A stretch of DNA of 64,000 nt from Scatophagus argus (lineage: Eukaryota; Chordata; Actinopteri; Scatophagidae): assembly GCF_020382885.2 (NCBI RefSeq), contig NC_058502.1, positions 5,496,001-5,560,000 of the forward strand, read 5' to 3'. This document shows, piece after piece, positions 1-11,504 of this stretch (positions are counted from its first letter, which is position 1; the number at the start of each line of letters is the position of its first letter). Below the pieces are notes generated by a model. The model made no database searches. It saw only the letters and a program-made list of their open reading frames with translations, and was not told the DNA's origin. Made by a program: the position numbers and the translations under genes.

Positions 1-1104
1 CACATTAAACACACAGGCTGGCATTGATTTCATCATTTAACTGGCCACAAGAAAGTGAATAATCATGTTTTCCAAAATACCACATAATGTATTCCTTTAA
101 ATTAAATGTTGATCATATAGTGGCAGTTTATATGTAATGACATTTATGTTCATGTTGGCTACAAGACTTGTAGATGTAAATGGCAAAAGAGGGAATGAAG
201 ACAGTTACTTGTAAAGGTGAAAAACAGTAACAGATGAGCAGTTTAATACTTAACAATATCTTTCTTTTAATAGAAAAGTATGTTTGGCCTTAGAGTGTTA
301 GAGATTTTTTTCACCTGCACTTCAAGCTGAAGTGAAATTAAACTACAAGCCCTCACCCATGAAATTTAAAGACTAAACATCAGACGGTACAGTGTTTCGG
401 GGTGAGCGCTGTCACGTCACAGGACATCCGGCTGATCAGAAAATTATTTTCATGCAAGGGCTGGCACATGAATGCGAGTTGACTGATGTTTGCATGCGTC
501 ATCACAACAAAACACACACAGAACTGTAAGAGAGACAAATGGGTCATCCTGCAAATGTCAGAGGTAACTATCTAATGTCAGGGAGGCTATTTGAAGCTTC
601 GTAACTCTCCCAAACAAGTGATGACTGATACGTAACATTTCCACATTAAAATGCTGAAGAACCACAAGACCTGTGTTATAGATTTTGACGAGCGGTGTAC
701 TTAGAAACCCGCAAATTCATTGAAGGAACTGTACGTTTCGTTTGGTGGCCTGTTGGTGGCGCCAGGCCCCTTCAGCCCATCTAGTTGCTGTAAAGGACAG
801 GAAACACTGCACTTCTTTTGGTCTTCAGAAATTCACCCAATCTGTCAGAGTGCAGCTAAGAACTAACTCTTTTCTGCTGCAGTCCACAGGGGACGCTTTT
901 CATATATCAAGTTTCTGTTGAATCCAAGAACTATGCATTTGACTTATTGCCTCTGCTATTATACTGGCTGTTGTATAAAAAACACAGTTTATTGCACTGT
1001 AATATGCAGCAGTTACATTGGATTTCAAAAATTCTATGAAAGAGATGGTTTAAAGGTAGAAAACAAGAAAGCCAGAGAAGGGAAAACTCCAACTCTGTGT
1101 ACAG

Positions 1105-1217
1105 TTCATGCAGAGAGCCTGAGAGGAAGGAAACAACGCTGCCCTCTCAGGTTCATGCAGAGAGCCTGAGAGGGCAGCGTTGTTTCCTTCCTCTCAGGAA
1201 ACAACGCTGCCCTCTGG
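1105..1217. repeat. 34-bp perfect inverted repeat with overlapping direct repeats
   Basis: Positions 1118-1151 and 1165-1198 are exact reverse complements (34 bp each) separated by a 13-bp loop. A 22-bp direct repeat beginning TTCATGCAGAGAG occurs at 1105-1126 and 1152-1173, and a third copy of the inner motif ACAACGCTGCCCTCT follows the right arm. The RNA or single strand would form a very stable hairpin. No known element family was recognised. Confidence 0.9.
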
Positions 1218-1612
1218 TGAAGAAAAATCAAAAAAATCTCTGGCTGAAATGCTTAAATAATCTGGCTGAAGATGGTCTTTTCTTCATTACAATCAGAAAC
1301 AAAAGCCTGGTTTGGAAAACCGGCAGCACAAACGGTTCTCATTTACAGAGCAGCAAAATGAAGTTGCAACAAGTTCTTTTCATACCATAATCAAAATCAC
1401 AGGCATCTGTCTAAATCAGATTTTGCAAACTGCACCGTCTTGATAAAAGAAAAAGTGTGAAACAACTGGAAGGCTTTCAAAGTTAACTGAATGCACTTAA
1501 GGTTTCAATGTCGTGTCAAAGAACCACAAACACGCAAGATGAGTTTTATGAAACATCTATTTACAGGAAATACAGTAAATATGAACATTTAAAGACATCT
1601 CAAGGATCAACA

Positions 1613-1618
1613 TTTATT
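1613..1618 (-). terminator. probable fbxo5 polyadenylation signal
   Basis: TTTATT on the plus strand is AATAAA on the minus strand, about 345 bases past the fbxo5 stop. GT-rich sequence lies downstream on the minus strand. Other signals farther on cannot be excluded. Confidence 0.45.
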
Positions 1619-1961
1619 TAAAAAAACATACAAAACTATTTAAAATACAATACATTAACATCTGTTTCATTTTAAAACATAATAAAACTGTACAATTTAA
1701 AGCTTAGTAGGACGCAATTCTTTCTTTTTTTGGCATCGTTTGTCGCTTACAGACGACAGCAGGTTTAGCCAGATGACACTTTCTGGTTGATTGTCCCAGC
1801 AGTGTTTTGCCAAGTGCCTCAGTCAGATGATTCAGTTCAACACGTAGCAAAGTTTAAATGACACATGCAGAAGCCCTTACAGGCTGAGCTTGTGTTAAAA
1901 CTTTCCACGCTGTCTGAGCAAAGTTAAAACAGTCTGTGAATAAAACCTCAGGAAATCTCAG

Positions 1962-4669
1962 TCACAGGCGCCTGATGCTCCTCTTGCTGCGAGCGCTGCC
2001 CGGTACGAGCGGAGTCGACTTGGTGGATGGGATGTGGGGTCGGGGCCGCACCACTCTGCAGGGGGTGGAGCCATGGAAGGCCTCCTGACAGTGGGTGCAG
2101 AAGTCGAAGAGACAGCTGGGGCGTGTGCACGTAGCCCTCTGAGCCTCGGCCAAATGTTTCGCCGGTGAGCCGCAACGCTTGCAGGAACGCAGGGACTCGT
2201 GTTGCTTCAGATTGCTGGCGGCCTGGACAAGAGAAGCAGACGATTACAAACCTTCGAACCTTAATTCCAAAGCACAGGGATAAACCGATGATGAAAATAC
2301 TCATTATTGCCACTCACTCACAAACACTCACCTGCATGTACTCATTGAAGCGTCTGCATTGGGAGTTGGGGGTGCTGCTCTTCTGAGAGGGGGCCGCCCG
2401 TCTGCTGGCCCTGCAGCTCAGTGTGGATAAGGAAGAGGAGGATGAAGATGGCGGTGGGGATGATGATGAGGTGCTTGAGGAGGCCAGGGTCTGCATGCAC
2501 GACAGCACCACCCGGGACACAGCCACATCTCTAGTAAGACCGCAGCCCTTTTGTCTCAGAGATCTCCTGGACTCCTAAAGAAGAAAAGGGGAACACATTA
2601 AAAGATGAATAACACACTTTGTGTTTCTAAGCTTTTAAATATACATGTACAGTATGTACATATACTGTAACTTTACATGCAGTTTTTTTTTTTTTGCCGC
2701 TGCAACAGCCCAGTGCCCAGCAGGATTAGCCAATTCTATTTTAAAATGAAAATTTTGACAAAAGTCTGGAGTGCTGCACAGCTGCCAAACTGATGAAATT
2801 TGGATATTCAAGGAATTCATGTGTTCCATGTCTTTAACTGTTCACACGTGGAGCAAAAAACAAAAGCCAAACTCACAAATAGTGAATACAGATTTAGAAA
2901 TGTGTGGCTGAAATTGGGTTTAAGATTGTTTTTTTTTTTTCTTTTTAAACTAAAGTTTAGAGTTTAATGCTCAACAAGAAACCCAAATGAATTCCAGAAG
3001 TCTAATTCTGGACACTTGTCTTGTGCCGGTTAGTGTGAGCACACTTGTATGGGTGTGTGTACATTTCCTTACCCTGAGTGCCTGCTCAGCTCTTTGACAC
3101 CTAATCAGGGCTGCTGTATCCTCACAGATTATCTTCCTCCATGTCTTGCTCACTTTCTTACAGCTGTGTGATGAGAAAAAAGTGAACACATGATGAATAT
3201 ATTCAAGAAAACTATACTTCTACACTTCCATGGTTCAAAGGTCGTGCCTTAATCTTAGCAGACACCAAACCACTACCTGTCATCTTATCTGATAAAGTAT
3301 CAACTTTGGGCTAAAATAGCATGTAAAATGACATTCCTACTTGTTTCTTGAAGGTACAGATTGTTTTATAGTGCATAGCAGTTGTTGCGTTTGATTTTAA
3401 GAAGACTAATAAAACACAACTTGAATCAAGAGCTGTGACTTTTGTATTTTACCTAATGAGGTCCATGTCTCCCAGCAGGGCCAGGATGTTGCTCAGGATG
3501 CTTCTCATGTTTCTGGCCAGAAGAGCTGAAAAGAAGTCGACATACTCTTGGCCCATCTTGCCTCCGATCACCCGATCCAACAGATGATCCTCTGCTATCT
3601 TTGTGATGATGCTCCAATCATACCTGAAACACGGGAGAACAATTAGGATTCATATATTCACTACACATTTTATTAAAACAAGGAACTAAACTTAAACGTG
3701 GTTGTGGGGTGGCTACACCGGCCAATGAAATGAGACCCCAAAGTATCTCTCAAATATGCCTGTCAGTGTCAGTTCTGGTAAAATTTGTCTCCATGAGGGT
3801 GAATTGTAGATCATTGGTGGTTTCACAACCTGAATACAGGGCAATGATGGAAAAAGACTCTTAAAAAAACAAACAAACAAAAAAACTAATTCCTTCCCCT
3901 ACAGGGAAAAAGGTGCTCGGTGCTTTGCTTTTCGGCCTATAAATACAGACAGAACAAAATCTGGTATGTCTATTTGTCCCAAATTACTGTGTGTAAATGC
4001 ACACAACAATTTTACAACAGAAAGAAGAAAAAGGCTTTGGTGTCAGTTATAAAATCAAATATAATCCTACCTCTTATTCTTTCGATAGCTCTTGGCAAGC
4101 CCTTCACACACCGCCTCTTGGAAGTTCAGTATAGGCAGGTTGACACTGTTGGATGACAGCGAACATACTGGTGTCCTTCTCCTATGATGACTTACAGGCG
4201 AGGAAGCTTCCACCAAAGACACTGGACAACTAGTGTTTGCGCTCCTTTGACATTTGGAAGGAGAACTCCTTGGGGATATTGTCTTTCCTTGATGTGTAGC
4301 AGCCGCAGAAAGCAGGAGGGTCGTGGATTTTCCCTGGATGTGATCGTCCTCTTCATCCCCACAGTGATCATCAATCTGACTGTTATGCAAAGACAGATAG
4401 CCGCTGTCTTCAAAGCCTTCTTCCAGAGTCCTGTCATGCTCTCTGATGGTGCTGTTTTCCTTGTTGTGCAATGCTCTGGTGTTGTTGTTGAGAGACGACA
4501 ACAACACTGTGGTCACTCCTGCAGGTGGACACTGAGGTTTGATGGGGGTGGGCTCTTTGTCCACAGGGGAGCCTTTAAAATGAAGGACCTTTGAATCTGC
4601 AGTGGCCATAGCAGCGCAGCTTTTCTCCACATTGTCGACCTTGGTCGCATTGTAGCGAGGGCATTTCAT
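1962..4669 (-). CDS. fbxo5: F-box only protein 5 / early mitotic inhibitor 1 (Emi1)
   Basis: Five coding exons on the minus strand: 4669-4071, 3623-3453, 3163-3073, 2574-2332 and 2222-1962, giving 454 residues (the human protein is of similar length). Family role: nuclear inhibitor of the APC/C ubiquitin ligase from S phase to early mitosis, removed by SCF-betaTrCP. Visible support: a KEN motif at about 70-72; the phosphodegron DSGYLS at 88-93; an F-box-like region at about 214-272 (GDMDLI...SKTWRKI); a serine-rich linker; the zinc-binding region with Cys382, 385, 400, 405, 410, 413, His418 and Cys423; and the C-terminal tail ending RRL, the family's RL tail that docks on APC/C. The start at 4669 has context GTCACCATG. 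An in-frame ATG at 4693 in poorer context would add eight residues. Exon 2 probably begins at 4717. The paralog fbxo43 is less likely because mtrf1l is the neighbour, as in human 6q25. Confidence 0.94.
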
Positions 4670-4716
4670 GGTGACTTTCTTGCAGTGAAACATACACACA
4701 GTGCAGTATGTAAATG

Positions 4717-5451
4717 TCTGGACAAAAGGAGACAAACCGAGAGATGTTCAGTTTCAAACGTGACTGTGACTGTCAAACCTGTCGAGCAGCATGGCTTCCC
4801 TCATGTGAGTCAACTTCTAATCAAAGGTAACTACTAAGTTGCCTGACATGCAAGAAAGAAATAACACACGACTATATTATTGATGATCAGTTGTTAACAT
4901 GGACTTCGGGTATAGTTAGAAACTCATCCGCCAAACATTTTGCAATTGAAATGATTGATTTTGGCGCGATGTGGATTTGGCGCAAAGGTAGCGGTGACGT
5001 GAAGATAGTCAGATAGGCGGCTTTTTTGCACAGACATATATGCAAGTTAGTATTTCTTGAATAATGAACATCTTGGTATATAATCTACTGTACTTTAATG
5101 GGTGACCGTCCCATGTCAAAGTCTTCAGTTAACGCTACTAAGCTGCATTTACGCGCGTATAGGATGTGTGGGGTTGGGGGTGGGAAGCTCGAAACTACAA
5201 CCGTAATATATAATAAACGAGCTAAATCAAGTTAGTTCGCCGGATTTTATGCAATTATATATAGAACTCAAATTATTGTACAGAATAGTCTCGGTTCGTA
5301 TCGTTAGTTGACATTTAATGCCCCAAGTCAATTGACCGAGCAAACCTAGCTAGCTAGCGTTGCTGACTGACCATCATAAAACATAACTAGTTAAATAAAA
5401 ATTGACATTAGCAGTTCGGATGCTGGAAGATATTAAGCGAAGCCTCTTACC
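4717..5451 (-). other. fbxo5 intron 1 and upstream splice sites
   Basis: On the minus strand a good donor (AAG followed by GTAAGAGG) lies at 5450-5449, so a non-coding first exon ends at 5451. A pyrimidine-rich acceptor ending CCTTTTGTCCAG sits just before 4717. The roughly 730-bp intron between them holds a pair of E2F-type sites (4960-4983). The transcription start is not determined. Confidence 0.6.
4960..4983. promoter_or_regulatory. paired E2F-type sites TTTGGCGC
   Basis: TTTGGCGC occurs exactly at 4960-4967 and again at 4976-4983, 16 bp apart and in the same orientation, inside fbxo5 intron 1. Emi1 is an established E2F target, so the pair plausibly drives G1/S expression. This is a motif match only. 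Confidence 0.6.
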
Positions 5452-5582
5452 TTATGCTTGATTATCAGTATCCAAAACTGACACTTTCTTCCCTCCTTTT
5501 AGCCGCTGAGCTAACTTTCAGCTGAGACCCGCTCTGCACAAATTAAATGCTCTACAACTGAAAATCCGCCAGTTGTTCCTTT

Positions 5583-5665
5583 GTATTTAAAATCCGTGCG
5601 CAAATGGCGCTAGCCAATAGCAGCGAAGCGGATGTTTGTCCCTTTAAAACATCAGCCAATGGCAG
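5583..5665 (-). promoter_or_regulatory. fbxo5 core promoter with two CCAAT boxes and CHR-like motifs
   Basis: CCAAT occurs at 5614-5618 and 5656-5660, both inverted relative to fbxo5 and 42 bp apart. TTTAAA (a form of the cell-cycle homology region) occurs at 5586-5591 and 5643-5648. On the minus strand TTTGCGCACGGATTTTAAA resembles a CDE/E2F-plus-CHR arrangement. Together these look like an NF-Y/DREAM-type cell-cycle promoter upstream of the non-coding exon. Confidence 0.55.
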
Positions 5666-7209
5666 CTGAGATTATTACAATGACGCCAGCCCGCAGTCGA
5701 CGTGGTCCCACTGGTATTTTCCCTCCGATGTGAAACACGAATGAAAATTGCCTTTTCCGTTCGGTTACAGCGGTTTTAGTTTCTATGAACTTAAAATACC
5801 GAAGTATCTGAATTGAACAAAGCGATCTGAACTGGCGGCAACATAATATAAACAAGAATCGTAGTAGTGGAAGTGGAGATAATCATTCAAAAACCAAAGT
5901 AATAGTCTTAGAGCTCAATATTTCTCTTTGACGTATGTATTTCCGGCTTGCTGGGCTGTAAAACTGCCCACAATTCGCACTCCAGAGAATAAACATAACC
6001 TCAAGAACAAACAAGGCAGCAGCAGAATCCAAAAAGGATGAATGGCCTTAACTGAAGTTCGGTCAAGTTTATTGAGCACAGATTTTAGCTTAATATTGCT
6101 AAAAGAATTCATGTTCAATTGATCTAATTTTCACCTGTTGAATACAGTACTTAAACATCTATTGGGTGTTTATCATACGGTTTCAAATAATGTACAGTAT
6201 TCACTTTTTTCAGTCGTATGTTCTGGTTATTACTGATATTTTTGAAATAACTTGTAGTTAGTAATGAATCTAATCTGCAGCTCCCTCGACTTCGTGAAGT
6301 TTCACAGTGAGTTTGTTGTTTAGCTGTCCTGCCCCAATTTGTAAGTTTGACATTATTGTTGCATATAATATCATGATTTGTAATGTCAAAAAAATGCTGA
6401 ATGTTACTTCCTCTTTTAGGAAGTAACTTGTTCCATACTAACAACATTGCTTTGATGTAGATGATAAAGAATATGTATAAGGTAACAACATAAAGCACAG
6501 TGCCATGAAATTGGCTTCATGAAAAAAAAGCAGTAACTAGTACAGTAAAAAGTAAGAAAGGGTTACTGAAATAACACAAGAGACATTTCAAGTAAGCTAA
6601 CTTTTCTTTTTCAATTCTGTCAGGAATCCAATTGTTTGGAAAAAAAACAACAAGATAAAAGAATGGTAATTGACAGGCAGTTCTGTTTACACCCCCGTCT
6701 GGAATGTGTGAAGTGGTTCTTTCACTGAAACCAGACAGGGGGGAGTTGTGGGATGCATGAGGTAGTTTAGATACAGAAACATTTCACCTTAATTGTATTG
6801 TCTTTGTTGTCTATTACAGGCAAACACAACACAGGTGCACAAATTCAAGTCATTCTCAAGTCAAGTCATAGCCAAACTTTATTAGGCCTATGCTGATGTT
6901 CAGTGTACAACACATTAGGTCATATGTTCATTTGCATATAGGTTGTACCATCACACACTCATTTAAATCAGTAGCTGTGTCAGTAGCAGCGAGAGAGAGA
7001 TCACTTTAAGCCATATAAAAGTTCATTAAGTTAAAGATCTTCTATCTATTTTTAGATATTTTTTTAATTACAGTATTTATAGGACTAAGCTTTTTATTTT
7101 TTTTTTTTCCATATCCGTTAGCTTTTTCACTGAGTCTGAGTAGGATTTCTCTTTTATTGGAATAAGTGAAACAAGTTCATACTCGGCAGTTTTTGTACGG
7201 CTTATGTAG
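5666..7209. other. intergenic spacer between fbxo5 and mtrf1l
   Basis: AT-rich sequence separating two divergent genes. No coding exon, RNA gene or recognisable transposon was seen. The short open frames here are unsupported. Confidence 0.6.
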
Positions 7210-7220
7210 TGCGCATGCGT
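7210..7220 (+). promoter_or_regulatory. NRF-1-type site in the mtrf1l promoter
   Basis: TGCGCATGCGT matches the palindromic NRF-1 consensus (YGCGCAYGCGCR) except for the last core base. About 20 bp later CAATATGGCTGCGCC resembles a YY1 site at an initiator. Both are typical of nuclear genes for mitochondrial proteins, which fits mtrf1l. The transcription start is inferred to lie near 7230-7260. Confidence 0.6.
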
Positions 7221-7796
7221 GTTGCTTTCAATATGGCTGCGCCCTAGAGCAAGGTGGTAAAGGTACAGAACTCTTTATAACGACTATTAAAACCAGACAA
7301 TTTCACAAAATTTGTGAATGTAAACTGCTTCGGTAGAGTCACACCGATGTTTAAGGTAAACGGAAAACCAAACGAGGAATTCAAATGCTTTTATTTCGTT
7401 ATGCAGGTTGAAATCCAAGCCCTTAGTCGCAACAACGCAAGGGAGCAGCCAACTACTTCACCAGCTTTTAAAACCCAGATGTAATTTTTTGGTTGACCAG
7501 TGACAGCCGTGATCCATAGGAACATCGTACACAGCCTTCTGTGGTTGTTGACGGTTGTTGCCAAATTTGACATTTTATGAAAACACTGCGTGTATTACAT
7601 CCACGCCTACTTCAGGACCGTCTGTATTGGATACAAAACATCTCATAATATAGCAATTGTAGGGGCTGAAATAAAATCATATCATTGTTTAAGGTGACTG
7701 TTAACTGATCCTTCCGCTCTAGAGAGGAACATGCGCCGAAGCACAGTCATATCAGGATCCATTTGTTCTGTCACACGGTGAATCTCTCCCTGCAAA

Positions 7797-10700
7797 ATGG
7801 CTTACAGAAGAGCTTCTAAGCTCCTTCCGAGAGGAAAGGAGTGCATCCTCAGCCTGTGGATACCTCGTTTTCAAAAATCACCAAATGCTACCAGTCAATC
7901 TATTAGATTTCATGAACACAATCACTGTGGCAGAGCTACAAGAGCTCTTCACACTGGTACAGCGTTGATGGTGGCCAAGTTACTGTCGGTGGATGAGATT
8001 TTTGCCAAGAGGTCTATGCAGGAATACCTAAAGAAGATGGAGACAGACTACAGTGAATGTTTGAGAGCAGTCGACAGCAGTCTGACAGAGGACCAGTGCA
8101 GTGAGGATGAACTGAGGGCCAAGAGGATCAAAGTGTCTCTGCTGGCCCCTCTTATGCAGAGCATCAGGGAGCTGGATGCCAAACAGAAAGAGATTGCTGA
8201 GACCGAGGTGCTCCTTAAAGGTGAGACTGCTCTGCTGCTGCCACATAGTCTGAATGAGGGTATTTGGTGGAATATATCTAATTACAATGCAACATTTGTT
8301 TTCAAACAAGAGACAGTTTACCTGACAAATAAAAGTATTTCACAGTGATGCAAAAAAAGCAGTTTAGTATAACCAGATATTAAAGGAATGGATGGCACTG
8401 TCCAAGTTTTGACAATATTTATGATAACAGATCATTTTTGCATCTCGTTGTGTAAATCGCCATATCGCATAACTTCGGTTCTTTGTATGTTTTTGTTTTC
8501 TTCAAAGATGAAGACTCAGCCCTGCGAGAACTGGCAGAGATGGAAAGAGAAGGCTGCTTGCAAGATATTCAAGATCTTCGTAAAAAGGTAGAACTGGGAC
8601 ATTTCATTGTCACGACAAGCCGCCGCAGTATAAAGTAACTAAGCAGAGGAAAAGGATTTGTTATGCAAACTTTAACCAAAGCTTATGTCAGACCTTGAGC
8701 TACTTGCTGTGTTTTGTTCCTGTAACTGCCTCAACCAACCAGATCCTGGACCTGCTGATTCCTGAGGAGGAAGTAGACCTGAGCGACCTCGTCCTGGAGG
8801 TTACAGCCGGTGTCGGGGGTCAGGAGGCCATGCTGTTCACAGCTGAGGTCTGCAAGTGCTTATGTGCATTATTTATTACTTTATAACCTCTTCTTATTGT
8901 GATTATGAACTTTAGAATAATGACTGAACAAGGAAGTAACAGCATATTTACTTAGAGAGAGACATATAAATACATTTTATTTTAAGTTACACACAAACAC
9001 AAAGACCCATAATCATTGATAGTCCGGGAACACCTGACCTTACAGACACAATATTTGATTTTACGTCAGAATATCAGAAAGAAGCTTAGAATGAATAAAG
9101 ACAGAACATGGCAAAGAGTGTGAAGGTGAAGAAATCCTCCAGCATTCTCTTTGTATTTACCATCTCCTCTCCTCTGAAGGTGTTTAACATGTACCAGGGC
9201 TTCGCTCAGCACCACGGCTGGTACTTTGACGTCCTGGAAGACATGACCAGTGAAATAGGTCAGTGGATGTTCGCTCAATGCATAACAAAAGTTTTTTTCC
9301 CAACGTTTTTCATTTTTCACTTATGTTGTTTTGTAAGTCATAGTGGCTGATGCATAGCAAGTAAAACTGAAACTGGCTGTCTGTGTGAAAGTAGGGACAG
9401 GATGATAATAAAATAGAGTTATGTGTGTTAGCTAGAAAATTATTGCAGTGACTTACAACAAACACAAGGGGGACCCCATGCCACAGACACGTGTAGTGGA
9501 TGCTGTGTTATGCCTGCATGTAATGTCACAGAAACAGACAGTTGGAGAGTGCACACATTTAACCCATTTACATAGACACTATCAAAGTCCCTCTTTTCGA
9601 TAGAAACATCTGAAATAACTACACCATTGCCTTCAGCTGGCAGTAATATTCTCATATTTGTACTTGTTGCTCACACACAACCAGGCGGACTGCGTCACGC
9701 CTCAGCCAGCATCAGCGGCCCTCAGAGCTACAAGAGGATGAAGTTTGAGACGGGAGTCCATCGAGTTCAGAGGGTTCCCAAGACTGAAAGACAGGGCAGA
9801 ATCCACACCAGCACCATGACTGTGGCTGTACTGCCCCAACCCACTGAGGTACAGCTCTACATGATGAACGGATGGCACAAACACAAACAGCATCTTCATC
9901 TCTGTTGCTTTCCTACTAGCTCTTGAAACAACCTGGTTTTTCGACAGGAATCATTACAGATCAAGTAAAGAAACACTTGCAGAGCGTGTTTGTCCTTAAT
10001 GTGATGCATTTCCTGTTGAAATGGGCTGGAAATGGCATGTCATATTTCGCAGAGAAATTTTGTGATGGAAGGACTGAAGCAAAGGATTTGTATTTTAACC
10101 TGCTCTTGAACATTTTAATATCAAAATAAGTTTTGTATTTTTGGTATTATGAAAATCAATAAACTGCAAAACTATGATGAAAATGTTTTTTATTTTGACA
10201 TCACTGTAAAGTTTTGCCTCGTTTGCTCTGATTTCAGTTTCTTTTTTTCATCTGTCTTTCCATTTCCTATTGGTTTTCAACACTGATTTACCATGCAGGC
10301 TGGACAAGTAGGATTATTGTTCTGCTCATCTGATGTTAATCTAGATGTAAGTACATTGTTTGTGTGTTCTTGTCAGATATCTTTCACAATAAACCCAAAG
10401 GACCTGAGGATAGAAACTAAGAGAGCCAGTGGAGCTGGAGGTCAACATGTCAACACCACAGACAGTGCGGTCAGAATAGTCCATCTGCCTACAGGTAAAT
10501 AAAGTTTAACAACATTTAGTTTAAGTGGGGTTTCAGTGCTCATCATTGTTTGGTCAGACGACATGGGTCTGTCTTTCTCTTGAGTAGAAGTTAAGACTGA
10601 TGCCCACATAAGAATACTACTTTAATACTTGTTTGTATTTGTTAGGCGTTGTTGCAGAGTGTCAACAGGAGCGATCCCAGCTGAAGAACCGAGAAAAAGC

Positions 10701-11178
10701 CATGAAAGCTCTGAGAGCAAAATTGTACAGCATGAAGCTGGAGGAGGAGACCAGCAAACGCTATAACCAGCGTAAAATACAGGTGAGATACACGGTACAC
10801 AGTGTGTAATCTGGAGACACTCAAGTATAATATAAAATACAGATGCAAGTGATTTGCATGTGTTACTCAAAAAAAAACTAAGTTAAATTTAATTAACCAG
10901 CCAAACAAATAAAGCTCCTCAATGTGATTTTACTTTACCTATTTTTCTTCTTTTTCCTCATCCAGATTGGCACCAAAGGCAGGTCAGAGAAGATTCGAAC
11001 CTACAACTTCGCCCAGGACCGTATCACAGACCATCGGATCAGCATGACCATGCATGACATCAAGAGCTTCCTGCTGGGAGAGGATCTGTTGGACGAGATG
11101 AACTCCTCTCTACAGGAGTTCTCCAAACAGGAGACACTCATGGAACTGCTTGGAGAAAATGATCAGGAAGTCTCATGA
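7797..11178 (+). CDS. mtrf1l: mitochondrial translational release factor 1-like (mtRF1a)
   Basis: Eight coding exons: 7797-8220, 8508-8587, 8743-8847, 9180-9258, 9685-9848, 10377-10494, 10646-10782 and 10966-11178, encoding 439 residues. Class I release factor that reads UAA/UAG in the mitochondrial ribosome and hydrolyses peptidyl-tRNA. Visible: an N-terminal Arg/Ser-rich presequence; the family signature [14 protein letters not shown] at about 189-202; the codon-recognition tripeptide P261-K262-T263 inside [14 protein letters not shown]; and the catalytic GGQ at 305-307 in [20 protein letters not shown]. The intact PKT separates it from mtrf1, whose motif is altered. The N-terminal exon makes the product longer than human MTRF1L (about 380). 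The first ATG was chosen because it opens the presequence; a downstream ATG at 7968 is possible. The exon 3 donor (GAG followed by GTCTGC) is weak. Confidence 0.94.
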
Positions 11179-11380
11179 GTTCTGGCTTTGAGCTTGTGGA
11201 AGGATATTGACATTTCCTACTCTGCATGAAGTTCTGCAGGAAAAATCGAGGAAAAGGACCACGATAGACTGTAAGGGCGACCAATGCCCGACTTATCCGA
11301 AAGAAACAAAAAGCAGACATTTTAACTTTGATACTTGTGTCCAGGAGACAGTCAGTGTCAGCTCAAACATAACAGTGGCT

Positions 11381-11386
11381 AATAAA
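11381..11386 (+). terminator. probable mtrf1l polyadenylation signal
   Basis: AATAAA about 200 bases after the mtrf1l stop. A second AATAAA lies at 11824-11829. Which one is used cannot be told from sequence. Confidence 0.5.
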
Positions 11387-11504
11387 ATGTTTCAGCTAAC
11401 AACATGCGTTTTGTTGATTATTCATTTAAAATAAGTGGCAGCCTGCTGCTGTAACATGCAGAGATTTTGGATTTGCTCCCAGTGACAACAGCAGTGGTGA
11501 GTTC

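Larger units (their letters stand above)
1..1961. other. 3-prime flank of fbxo5, no gene seen
   Basis: AT-rich sequence without recognisable coding exons. The part next to 1961 is the 3-prime UTR of fbxo5 (minus strand), probably ending near the AATAAA at 1613-1618. Farther left the only structured element is the foldback at 1105-1217. Short open frames over 918-1390 merely read through that foldback. Confidence 0.6.

Noticed and set aside
918-1390. Two overlapping open frames of 83 and 97 codons
   Set aside because: They read through the foldback repeats; no splice signals or recognisable protein.
1962-4669. Assignment as fbxo43 (Emi2)
   Set aside because: The exon set, short length, tail and mtrf1l neighbour fit fbxo5 better.
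6691-6745. Hairpin with CCCCCGTCTGG and CCAGACAGGGGGG arms
   Set aside because: Only a short stem with a bulge; within chance expectation.
7797-11178. Assignment as mtrf1 rather than mtrf1l
   Set aside because: The codon-recognition motif is a plain PKT and the gene neighbours fbxo5, both pointing to mtrf1l.
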